A DNA stretch of 64,000 bases, from the NCBI RefSeq assembly GCF_006716095.1, contig NZ_VFOK01000001.1, forward strand, positions 2,449,375-2,513,374, read 5' to 3'. The notes under the pieces are model-generated. The model was not told the DNA's origin. It ran no database searches and saw nothing but the letters and a program-made list of their open reading frames with translations. Of the stretch, positions 20,333-28,593 are shown piece after piece; position 1 is the first letter of the stretch; each line of letters begins with the position of its first letter. Origin of the DNA: Barrientosiimonas humi (GTDB lineage Bacteria > Actinomycetota > Actinomycetes > Actinomycetales > Dermatophilaceae). Position numbers and translations under genes: made by a program.

Positions 20333-21396
20333 GCCAGATCCACCGCCGCCGGGACCTCCCAGGTCCGCTCGAACCTGACACGCCGCGGGGCGTCGCCCTC
20401 GCGCTCCACCTGCGTGGAGACCCAGAGACGCACGCGCACCGGCGCACCGTAGGGCGCGTCCAGCACGACCTCGGGGAACTCGACGCTCAGGCTGCTGGAT
20501 CTCATGCTGATCGGGACCCGCTCCACCGGTGGGGAGACGACTCGCGCGCCCGACGCCGACACTCCCCCCCGGCGACACCGGCTGCGGGGGCTCCAGCCGG
20601 GTGCGGCGGTCGCCCGGGCCCCAGATCGATGTCACCTCCAACGCCGGATCGGTGACCACCACCCACTCACGACCGGTCGGCGCCCAGCCGCGACCGGCGA
20701 CATACGGCGTCCGCTGCCAGCCCGCAGTCACCCAGCTGGTCCACACCAGACCGCCGTTGCCGGACTCGGGCAGCTGGGAGTCGAGGACGTCGATGCTGGT
20801 CCGCCCCCGAGCGCGGTAGAGGCTGCGGAACGAGCCCGCGTCCCGGCGACCGGTGAACAGCTCCACCGACTGCCTGCGCCCGGCGTACGACACCGTCGCC
20901 GTGAGCTCGTCCACGTCACCCGGCAGCGCCAGCACGGCTGAGCCCTCGTCGGCCTGGGCAGCGACGTCGCCACCCAGGTCGACCTCCCGGCCGCCGGCCG
21001 CCAGGCGCAGGCCGACCCGCTGCAGGTCCTGGCCCTGATAGAGCACCAGCGCGGGCACGCCGTTCTGGTCAGTGATGCGCCACTGGGTCTCGACCAGTCG
21101 GCCGCCTCGGGGTGGTCGCACGCTCCCGTCGGACTCGACGCCGACCTGGGTGCTGACGACCATCTCCCGCCCGTCCGGCAACCGGAAGCGTGCCGACGCC
21201 TCGCGCTCGGCGAACACCTGCAGCTGCCCGGCAGCACGCCCACCGGCGCGCGGTCGCGCCACTGGTCGTTCCACAACCACCACCCACCGCCGGCCACGAG
21301 CGCGACGACGAGCAGACCCACCAGAGCCCGCGACGACGTACGCCGTCGTGGCGCGGGCGTCTCGGAGTCCGTCGAGGCGACGGAGGCGGGGGTCAT
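20329..21396 (-). pseudogene. Frameshifted paralogue B of the membrane protein at 19271
   Basis: ATG 21396 starts MTPASVASTDSETPAPRRRT and a transmembrane helix (ALVGLLVVALVAGGGWW). The coding frame changes near 21228 (continuing QLQVFAEREASARF) and again at a run of seven G bases (20564-20570 on the complement), after which it ends TWEVPAAVDLA at 20329. One base seems lost at the first site and one gained at the second, so the net frame is restored and a repaired protein would be about 355 residues, like its neighbour. Sequencing error, recent decay or slippage at the G7 run could each explain it. It ends in a 4-base overlap with paralogue A. Confidence 0.75.
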
Positions 21397-21465
21397 GACC
21401 GTTGCGACGCCGAGCCCGACGTGGGGGTTCCGGCGACGACGAGCCACACACCCCCGCGAGCCGGG

Positions 21466-22710
21466 CTAGCTGATCGCCTTCTGGATCTCGGTCGCGGCCA
21501 GCCAGACGAACGCCGCGGCGCACAGCACCATCAGCAGGTTGGACCACCAGCCGTTGCGCCAGCGCGCCGGCACCCGGTCGGTGTTGAGCAGCCACAGCAG
21601 CGTGACCGCGAGGAACGGCATGAAGAACGCGCCGAGCACGCCGTACGCCAGGATCAGCCAGACCGGCCGCCCGAACATCACCAGGACGATGGGCGGGATC
21701 GTCAGCCACAGGATGTACGCCCGGTACCACTTCCCGCCCGCGCGCCGCTCGGGGTCGTCCTGGCTGAGCCCCTTCAGGTGGCCGACGAGGTCGGCGAACA
21801 TCAGCGAGACGCCGTTCCACACGCCGATCAGCGACGACATGGCCGCGGAGAAGAACCCGACGAGGAACAGCTTCCCGAACCACTCGCCGTAGCGGTCGGC
21901 GAGCACGCCGGACAGGTCGAGCAGCCCCTGGTCGCCGGTGCTGACCGCGATCCGCGCGGAGTAGAGCAGCTCGGCCCCGACGATCAGCGTGGCGACCACG
22001 AAGATGCCGGTGACCAGGTAGGCCACCCGGTTGTCGAGCCGCATGACCCCCATCGACCGCTCGTCGGTCCAGCCCTTCTCGCGGATCCAGTAGCCGTAGG
22101 CCGCCAGCGTGATCGTGCCCCCGACGCCTCCGCCGACCGCGAGCATGTTGACCACACCGCCCTCGGGGATCGTCGGCACCAGACCCGCGACCAGCTCGCC
22201 GAGGTTGGGCAGCGTGCGGATCGCCGCGCCCACCATCGTCACGAACATCAGCGCGACCAGCGCGGCGCAGATCTTCTCGAACAGGGAGTACCGGCCCATC
22301 CACACCAGCGCGAGACCGATCAGCCCGCAGGCGATGCCCCACACCTTGACGCTGAGGAAGGGGAACAGCGAGTGCAGCGGCAGCCCCGTTCCGGCCATCG
22401 CGGCGGCGCCGTAGACGAAGCCCCACACGACGATGTACGGCACGAAGTAGATGTGCGTCCAGGTGCCGAGGGTGGACCAACCCTCGTAGATCGTCTTGCC
22501 CGTCGCGAGGGAGTACCGCCCGGCGCCCTCGACGAGCACGATCTTCATGAGGCAGCCGACGACGACCGCCCACAGCAGCGCGTAGCCGTACTTCTGCCCG
22601 GCGATCAGCGTCGCGACCAGGTCGGCCGCGCCGACGCCGGTGGCCGCAACCACCAGCCCTGGACCGACGAGCTTCCAACGGGGCGTGCTGGTCTGGGCTT
22701 CGGTGCTCAC
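21466..22710 (-). CDS. NRAMP-related transporter, divergent
   Basis: A 414-residue polytopic membrane protein with about 11 helices. The NRAMP-like start WKLVGPGLVVAATGVGAADL is recognisable. The TM1 metal-binding DPGN motif is absent (GVGAADL in its place), and the TM6 MPH motif is replaced by a segment around LAAYGYWIREKG. It therefore belongs with the NRAMP-related proteins that lack the transition-metal site, some of which carry Mg2+ or other substrates. GTG 22710 is preferred because the helix-1 homology begins soon after. It probably heads an operon with the two membrane paralogues downstream. Confidence 0.82.
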   Translation of the reverse strand: MSTEAQTSTPRWKLVGPGLVVAATGVGAADLVATLIAGQKYGYALLWAVVVGCLMKIVLVEGAGRYSLATGKTIYEGWSTLGTWTHIYFVPYIVVWGFVYGAAAMAGTGLPLHSLFPFLSVKVWGIACGLIGLALVWMGRYSLFEKICAALVALMFVTMVGAAIRTLPNLGELVAGLVPTIPEGGVVNMLAVGGGVGGTITLAAYGYWIREKGWTDERSMGVMRLDNRVAYLVTGIFVVATLIVGAELLYSARIAVSTGDQGLLDLSGVLADRYGEWFGKLFLVGFFSAAMSSLIGVWNGVSLMFADLVGHLKGLSQDDPERRAGGKWYRAYILWLTIPPIVLVMFGRPVWLILAYGVLGAFFMPFLAVTLLWLLNTDRVPARWRNGWWSNLLMVLCAAAFVWLAATEIQKAIS

Positions 22711-22736
22711 CGGGTCATCGAACCACCAAAGGGGTG

Positions 22737-22790
22737 TGCCGAACGACGATTTCGTACGCCGTCGCCCGGCGCGGGCACGAGCCCGCACCA
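22737..22790. repeat. Fragment of the direct-repeat/palindrome element
   Basis: gatttcgtacgccgtcgccc at about 22750 resembles one arm (CATTTCGTACGTCGTCGCAC) of the composite elements at 8589 and 45643. It lies 3' of prs and is followed by a short GC-rich inverted repeat (gcgggcacgagcccgc). Confidence 0.45.
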
Positions 22791-22803
22791 CCCCGCACGG
22801 GGC

Positions 22804-23784
22804 TCAGCCCAGCGGCAGCGTCTGCGGCGGCGGCCCGTGCGTCGGGTCGACGCCGTCGAACAGGCTGGAGACCGACTCGCCAGCATGGCTGCGGGCGATG
22901 GCCTCGGCGAACAGCGTGGCGATCGAGCGCACCTGCAGCTGCGGCCAGCCCTCGGGGGCGGGCACGGTGTCGGTGGTCACCACCTCGCGGATCATCGGGT
23001 GCCCCTGCAGCCGCTGGACCGCCGGCCCGGCGAACAGCCCGTGCGTGCACGCCACCGCGGCCTCGGTCGAGCCGAAGTCCTTGAGCCGCTCCAGCAGCTC
23101 GATGATCGAGCCGCCGGTGGCGATCTCGTCGTCGAGCACGATCGCGCGCTTGCCCGCGACGTCGCCGACGATCGCGTCGATGACGACCTTGTCGTCGGCC
23201 TTGCGCTGCTTGCTGCCGGCCGCGACCGGGAGCCCCAGCAGCCGCGCGAACTGGGTGGCGGTCTTGGCGTTGCCGAGGTCGGGCGAGACCACGACGGTGT
23301 CGGTCAGGTCCTGCCCGCGGAAGTGGTCGGCGAGCACGCCGATGGCGGTGAGGTGGTCGACCGGCACCGAGAAGAACCCGTGCACCTGCGGCGCGTGCAG
23401 CGCCATCGTGATCACCCGGTTGACCCCCGCCGTGGCGAGCATGTCGGCCACGAGCCGGCCGCCGAGCGAGATGCGCGACGCGTCCTTCTTGTCCGAGCGG
23501 GCGTACGCGAAGTGCGGGATCACCGCGGTCACCTGGGCGGCCGAGGCGCCTTTGGCGGCGTCGACCATGAGCAGCAGCTCCATGAGGTGCTCCTGCGTCG
23601 GCGGCACCAGCGACTGCACGATGTAGACGTCGCGCTGGCGGCAGTTGGCGAGCAGCTGCACCTGCAGGCAGTCGTTGCTGAAGCGCTTGATGTCGACCTC
23701 GCTGAGCCGCACCCCGAGGTGGGCGCAGATGCTGCGGGCGAGCGCAGGGTGGGCCGAGCCGGAGAAGACGACGATGTCGCGCAC
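22804..23784 (-). CDS. Ribose-phosphate pyrophosphokinase family protein
   Basis: A 326-residue PRPP synthetase homologue, making PRPP from ribose 5-phosphate and ATP for nucleotide, His and Trp synthesis. RDIVVFSGSAHPALARSICA starts the N-domain, with IPHFAYARSDKKDASRISL, VVVSPDLGNAKTA and the PRPP loop VLDDEIATGGSI. The last differs slightly from the classical DDxIDTGGT, and this paralogue class is less similar than the housekeeping Prs, so a second prs may exist elsewhere. GTG 23784 follows the ribosome site GGAGG. It is separate from the K+ transport genes upstream. Confidence 0.9.
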   Translation of the reverse strand: MRDIVVFSGSAHPALARSICAHLGVRLSEVDIKRFSNDCLQVQLLANCRQRDVYIVQSLVPPTQEHLMELLLMVDAAKGASAAQVTAVIPHFAYARSDKKDASRISLGGRLVADMLATAGVNRVITMALHAPQVHGFFSVPVDHLTAIGVLADHFRGQDLTDTVVVSPDLGNAKTATQFARLLGLPVAAGSKQRKADDKVVIDAIVGDVAGKRAIVLDDEIATGGSIIELLERLKDFGSTEAAVACTHGLFAGPAVQRLQGHPMIREVVTTDTVPAPEGWPQLQVRSIATLFAEAIARSHAGESVSSLFDGVDPTHGPPPQTLPLG

Positions 23785-23846
23785 GAGACCTCCAGGGGGC
23801 GTCCGGCTTCCAGGGTTGTGCCGTACGTCTTCGGCAGCGTAAGCGC

Positions 23847-24539
23847 TCAGGCGCGCCCGCGGGCGGCCTCGGTGCTGAACAGCTCGACCTTGTCCGTCGG
23901 GCCGGCGACCACGAGCTCGTGGTCGCGCTCGACCACGGTCTCGGGGCGGGCGTACTCGAAGTCCTCGCGGACCTTCTTCACACCCACCACGGTGACGCCG
24001 AACTTGGTGCGCAGCGCGACGTCGGCGAGCGACTTGTCCCACGCCCAGCGCGGGGCGGCGGTGCGGGCGATGGCGAAGCCGTCGTCGAACTCCAGGTAGT
24101 CCGACAGCGACCCGGAGATCATGTGCGCCACCCGCTCGCCCATCGCCGACTCGGGGTAGACGACGTGCCGGGCGCCGATGCGCTCGAGGATCTTGCCGTG
24201 CTGCTTGGTGATCGCCTTGGCCCAGATGTCGGTGACGCCCAGGTCGGCGAGGTTGACCACGGTCAGCACGCTCGCCTCGACGTCGGTGCCGATCGCGACG
24301 ATGCCCCGCTCGAACTCGGCGACGCCGACCTGGCGCAGCGCCTCGGGGTCGGTGGAGTCGACGACCGCGGTGTAGGTCAGATCGTCGGCGAACTTCTGCA
24401 CCAGCTCGGGGTTCTCGTCGATCGCGACGACGTCCCAGCCCTGGTCGATGAGGCTGCGGGCGGTGGCTGCGCCGAACCGGCCGAGGCCGACGACGAGCAC
24501 GGCCCGGTCACCGGGGCTCGGGGGTTTGCGGAACGCCAT
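23847..24539 (-). CDS. KtrA/TrkA-type RCK regulatory subunit of K+ uptake
   Basis: A 230-residue cytoplasmic protein: RCK_N Rossmann domain with VLVVGLGRFGAATARSL and DSTDPEALRQVGV (about 12-140), then RCK_C from about 150 with the ligand-binding strand segments VTVVGVKKVRED. It gates the membrane subunit in response to nucleotides. It follows two channel subunits on the same strand, so both may be served by this one regulator. The ribosome site GGAAGGACACC precedes ATG 24539. Confidence 0.93.
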   Translation of the reverse strand: MAFRKPPSPGDRAVLVVGLGRFGAATARSLIDQGWDVVAIDENPELVQKFADDLTYTAVVDSTDPEALRQVGVAEFERGIVAIGTDVEASVLTVVNLADLGVTDIWAKAITKQHGKILERIGARHVVYPESAMGERVAHMISGSLSDYLEFDDGFAIARTAAPRWAWDKSLADVALRTKFGVTVVGVKKVREDFEYARPETVVERDHELVVAGPTDKVELFSTEAARGRA

Positions 24540-24554
24540 GGTGTCCTTCCGGGG

Positions 24555-25901
24555 TCAACCGACGATGGGGCGCTCGTCGGCGAGGCGGTAGCGGCGGTGC
24601 CGCCGGTTGAGGGCCAACGAGGTGACCACGGTGATCGTGCCGACTCGGCCGATGAACATCAACACCATGAGCACGACCTGCGCCGGCGCGTTGAGGCCGG
24701 TGGTCACGTTGGCGGACAGCCCGACCGTGCAGAACGCCGACATCGCCTCGAAGACGACCCGGTTGAGCGGCTGGTCGGTGAACAGGGTGAGCGCGATGGT
24801 GCCGGCGACCACGCACGCGACGCCGCCGAGGGCGATGGTGAGCGCCTGGCGCTGCACGTCCTCGGGGATGCGGCGGTGGGCGAAGATGACGTCCTTCTCG
24901 CCGCGGATCTCGGCGACCATGACGAACAGCAGGATCAGGAACGTCGTGATCTTGATGCCGCCGGCGGTGCCGGCGCTGCCGCCGCCGATGAACATCAGCA
25001 CCAGGTGGGTGACCATCGACTCGTCGGAGATCAGCGTGTAGTCGACCGAGTTGAACCCGGCGGTGCGCGGGAAGACGGCGCCGGCGAGCGCGCCCACGCC
25101 CTTGTCGTACACCGACAGCGGGCCGAGGGTGCCGGGGTTGGCCCACTCGAACGCTGCGAACGAGACGAACCCGATGCTGAACAGCGCCAGCGAGCCGTAG
25201 ACGGTCAGCCGGGTGTGCACCGACCAGGAGTCGGGCTTGCGCCACTTGTTGCGCAGCTCGAACAGCACCGGGTAGCCCAGGCCGCCGACGAAGATCCCGA
25301 AGCACAGCGGCCCGATGATCATGATGTCGCCGACGTAGCGCGAGACGCTGTCCGGCCACAGCGAGAAGCCGGCCGAGTTGGCGCCCGAGACCCCGTGAAA
25401 GATCCCCTGCCACAGCGCGGTCGGCCAGACCATGTCGTAGCCGAACCGGAAGCGCAGCACCAGGCAGGTGACCACGACCAGCTCCAGCAGCAGGAACAGC
25501 CGGACGATGCGGGCCAGCAGCAGGCGTACGTCCCCGACGCTCAGCGTGTGCGCGTCGCGCTGGGCGGCCATCCGGTCGCGGATGCCGAGCCGGCCGCGCA
25601 CGAACAGCGCGGTGAGCGTGCCGAGCGTGACGATCCCGAGGCCACCGAGCTGGACCAGCAGCAGGATCACGCCCTGGCCGAACGGGGTCCAGTAGGTGCC
25701 GGTGTCGACGGTCGTGAGGCCGGTGATGCACACGCCCGACACGGCGGTGAACAGCGCGGTCACGACCGGAGCGTTGCCCGGCCCGACCGTCGCGAACGGC
25801 ATGAGCAGCAGCGTGGTCCCGACCGCGATGGCGGACAGGTAGGCGGTCACCACCATCCGGGCAGGCGTGGTGAGCAGGCTGCGCGACTTTCCTTCGCTCA
25901 T
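24555..25901 (-). CDS. KtrB/TrkH-type K+ transporter subunit 1
   Basis: A 448-residue channel-like protein with four membrane-pore-membrane repeats. The selectivity-filter segments are CITGLTT, GANSAGFSLW, RTAGFNSVDY and CTVGLSANV, each with the filter glycine. It imports K+, probably Na+-coupled as in Ktr systems. ATG 25901 overlaps the stop of the second channel gene as ATGA. It ends LADERPIVG, very like its neighbour. Confidence 0.93.
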   Translation of the reverse strand: MSEGKSRSLLTTPARMVVTAYLSAIAVGTTLLLMPFATVGPGNAPVVTALFTAVSGVCITGLTTVDTGTYWTPFGQGVILLLVQLGGLGIVTLGTLTALFVRGRLGIRDRMAAQRDAHTLSVGDVRLLLARIVRLFLLLELVVVTCLVLRFRFGYDMVWPTALWQGIFHGVSGANSAGFSLWPDSVSRYVGDIMIIGPLCFGIFVGGLGYPVLFELRNKWRKPDSWSVHTRLTVYGSLALFSIGFVSFAAFEWANPGTLGPLSVYDKGVGALAGAVFPRTAGFNSVDYTLISDESMVTHLVLMFIGGGSAGTAGGIKITTFLILLFVMVAEIRGEKDVIFAHRRIPEDVQRQALTIALGGVACVVAGTIALTLFTDQPLNRVVFEAMSAFCTVGLSANVTTGLNAPAQVVLMVLMFIGRVGTITVVTSLALNRRHRRYRLADERPIVG

Positions 25902-27235
25902 CCGATGATCGGCCGTTCTTCGGGGAGGCGGTAACGGCGGTGGCGGTGCTGGGCGCGCAGCGCCATCGATGTCGCGAAGGTAATGGGTCCGACGCGTCCG
26001 ACGAACATCAGCAGCATCAGCACGACCTGCGAGGGGACGTCGAGCGTGGGGGTGACCCCCGCCGACAGACCCACCGTGGCGAAGGCCGACGAGGCCTCGA
26101 ACATCGCGAGGCTGAGCGGCAGCCCGGCCAGCAGCATGAGCACCATCGCCCCGCCCGCGACCAGCGCCACGCCACCGAGCGCGACGGTCAGCGCCTGGCG
26201 CACCGTGTGCGAGCTGATCGAGCGGTGCGACATGACCGCGTCGCGCTCGCCGCGGATCTCGGCCCACATCGCACCGGCCAGCACGAGGAACGTCGTGATC
26301 TTGATGCCGCCCGCAGTGCCTGCGCTGCCGCCGCCGATGAACATGAGCACGCTGGTCACGAGCAACGTCTCCTCCTGCGCGGAGGCGTAGTCGATCGAGT
26401 TGAAGCCCACCGTGCGGGGGAAGGCCGTGCCGCCGAGCGCACCGACGAGCTTGCCACCCACCGACATCGGACCGAGCGTGTCGCGGTTGGTCCACTCCAG
26501 CGCGAGGAACGCGACGAACCCGATCGCGAGCAGCGCGACCGTGCCGGCCACGGTGAGGCGGGTGTGCAGCGACCAGCGGTGGGGCGTACGCCAGCGTCGC
26601 CACACCTCGAACACCACCGGGTAGCCGATGCCCCCGAGGATGGCCGCACCCGAGATGACGCCGATGAGCCACAGGTCGGTCGCGAAGCTCACCAGGCTGT
26701 CGGAGTAGAGCGCGAAGCCGGCGTTGTTGACGCTGGAGATGGCGTGGAAGAACGCGTGCCAGGCGGCGGTGCCCCAGTCACCGTCGTACGCCTGCCGGAA
26801 GCGCACGAGCAGGAAGCAGAAGACGGCCAGCTCCAGCAGCAGGAACCAGCGCACCACCCGGCCCACGACCTGGCGCACGTCGCCGAGGTGGGTGCTGTGC
26901 GTGTCGGCCGCCGCGAGCTGGCGGTCGCGCTGACCGAGCCGGCCGCGCACCGCGAGCGCCAGCAGCGTCGCGAGCGTCATGATCCCGAGCCCGCCGATCT
27001 GGATGAGCGCCGCGATGACCACCTGCCCGAAGGGGGTCCAGTAGGTCGCGGTGTCCACCGTGGTCAGGCCCGTGATGCACACCGCGCTGACCGCGGTGAA
27101 GATCGCCGCCGACACCGAGCCGCTGCCCGGCTGGGTCGTCGCGATCGGCAGCAGGAGCAGCAGGCTGCCGACGATCACGGCCAGCGCGTAGGCGGTGACG
27201 ACCAGCCGCGCCGGGGTCGCGATCAGGCGCGTCAT
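25898..27235 (-). CDS. KtrB/TrkH-type K+ transporter subunit 2
   Basis: A 445-residue paralogue of the preceding gene with the same architecture. Filter segments are CITGLTT, VNNAGFALY, RTVGFNSIDY and ATVGLSAGV. The pair aligns throughout, including MTRLIATPARLVVTAY against LLTTPARMVVTAY, so they are tandem duplicates that have diverged. It is first in the three-gene K+ uptake operon. ATG 27235 is chosen by the start of homology with the paralogue. Different affinities for the two channels are an inference. Confidence 0.92.
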   Translation of the reverse strand: MTRLIATPARLVVTAYALAVIVGSLLLLLPIATTQPGSGSVSAAIFTAVSAVCITGLTTVDTATYWTPFGQVVIAALIQIGGLGIMTLATLLALAVRGRLGQRDRQLAAADTHSTHLGDVRQVVGRVVRWFLLLELAVFCFLLVRFRQAYDGDWGTAAWHAFFHAISSVNNAGFALYSDSLVSFATDLWLIGVISGAAILGGIGYPVVFEVWRRWRTPHRWSLHTRLTVAGTVALLAIGFVAFLALEWTNRDTLGPMSVGGKLVGALGGTAFPRTVGFNSIDYASAQEETLLVTSVLMFIGGGSAGTAGGIKITTFLVLAGAMWAEIRGERDAVMSHRSISSHTVRQALTVALGGVALVAGGAMVLMLLAGLPLSLAMFEASSAFATVGLSAGVTPTLDVPSQVVLMLLMFVGRVGPITFATSMALRAQHRHRRYRLPEERPIIG

Positions 27236-27290
27236 CCGGTGCCTCCGTGCGCGGTCGTCTGCGATTCGGTCGTGCGCCAGGATGGCACCC

Positions 27291-28514
27291 ATGGACCCGG
27301 CTCTGGTGCACAGGCTCACCTCGGGAGAGGGGTGGGGCCTGCTGCAGTCGCTGCCGCCGTACGACCCGGCGGGCGCGCTCGCGCTCGGCGAGCGGCTGCG
27401 CGCGGCCGGGTTCGACGCCGACCTGGTGGCCGCCGCGCTGACCCAGTCGCGGCTGCGGGCGGCGGCCGTCGACAAGCTCGGGCCCGACGCCGCCGAGATG
27501 CTGCTGACCCAGGACGGGCTGGAGCAGGCGACCCGGCGCGCGGTCGCCGACCACCACGCCCGGCGCTTCCGCGACGCCGGCGTCTCGCGGGTGCTCGACC
27601 TCGGGTGCGGCATCGGGTCCGACGCGATGGCGTACGCCCGCGCCGGCCTGCGCGTCGACGCCCGCGACGCCGACGAGACCACCGCGCTGATCGCTGCCGC
27701 CAACCTGCGCCCGTGGCCGCGCTCGACCGTCGAGACCGGGCTCGCCGAGGACGTCGTCCTGCCGCGCGGCGAGGCGGCCCGCGGGCTCGGTCTGTGGCTC
27801 GACCCCGCCCGCCGCGTGCCCGGCGTCGCCGACGTGACCGGCCGCACCCGGCGGGTGTTCCGGCTCGAGGAGATCAGCCCGACCTGGGAGACGGTGCGCA
27901 CCCTCGCCGGGGCGGTGCCGGCCGCGGGCGCCAAGCTGTCGCCGGCGTTCCCGCACGCGCAGGTGCCGCCGGGCGCCGAGGCGGCGTGGACCTCCTACGA
28001 CGGCGAGGTCGTCGAGTGCGCGCTGTGGTGGGGGGCGCTCGCGCGCACCGCCGGGCGCACCGCGCACGTGCTCGGGCCGCGGGTCGACGCGCTCGTCACC
28101 GAGAAGATGGCGGCCGGCGCGACCACCGAGAGCCCCGACGTGCCCGCGACGGGCAGCTATCTGTACGAGCCCGACCGGGCCGTCATCCGCGCCGGGCTGG
28201 TGGGCGCGCTGGTCAACGCGACCGGGGGCCGCGAGCTGGCGCCGGGGGTCGGCTACGTCGTGGCGCAGCGCGAGGTGCGGCTGCCGTGGGCGCGGCGGTT
28301 CGTCGTGACCGAGGCGATGCCGTTCAACGTCAAGCGGCTCCGGGCGGCGCTGCGCGACCGGGGCGTCGGGCGCCTCACCGTCAAGAAGCGTGGCGTGAGC
28401 ATCGAGCCCGACCAGCTGCGGCGGCAGCTGCGGCTCAAGGGCGACGCCTCGGCCACCTGCGTGCTCACCCGCGCCGGCAGCACCCAGGTGGCGCTGCTGG
28501 TGAGCGGTCCGTGA
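27291..28514 (+). CDS. SAM-dependent methyltransferase with THUMP-like C-terminus
   Basis: A 407-residue class I methyltransferase. An N-terminal helical region of about 90 residues precedes the SAM motif RVLDLGCGIGSDAMAYARAG (about 100-119). The C-terminal part (FNVKRLRAALRDRGVGRLTV, KKRGVSIEPDQLRRQL) resembles the THUMP-like domain found in this actinobacterial family, suggesting an RNA substrate. CAGGAT ends 7 bases before ATG 27291, which favours this start over ATG 27282. It is divergent from the K+ operon. Confidence 0.85.
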   Translation: MDPALVHRLTSGEGWGLLQSLPPYDPAGALALGERLRAAGFDADLVAAALTQSRLRAAAVDKLGPDAAEMLLTQDGLEQATRRAVADHHARRFRDAGVSRVLDLGCGIGSDAMAYARAGLRVDARDADETTALIAAANLRPWPRSTVETGLAEDVVLPRGEAARGLGLWLDPARRVPGVADVTGRTRRVFRLEEISPTWETVRTLAGAVPAAGAKLSPAFPHAQVPPGAEAAWTSYDGEVVECALWWGALARTAGRTAHVLGPRVDALVTEKMAAGATTESPDVPATGSYLYEPDRAVIRAGLVGALVNATGGRELAPGVGYVVAQREVRLPWARRFVVTEAMPFNVKRLRAALRDRGVGRLTVKKRGVSIEPDQLRRQLRLKGDASATCVLTRAGSTQVALLVSGP

Positions 28515-28580
28515 GGGCGGCGAGAGGCGGCGGAGCGGCGGGCGGCGGAGCGTGACGCCGGCGAGAGGCGTCTCGCTGGT

Positions 28581-28586
28581 TACCGT
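28581..28586 (+). promoter_or_regulatory. Leaderless -10 box of the GH3 lipoprotein gene
   Basis: TACCGT ends 7 bases before ATG 28594. This fixes the start directly in front of the lipoprotein signal peptide. Confidence 0.6.
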
Positions 28587-28593
28587 GGGGGCC

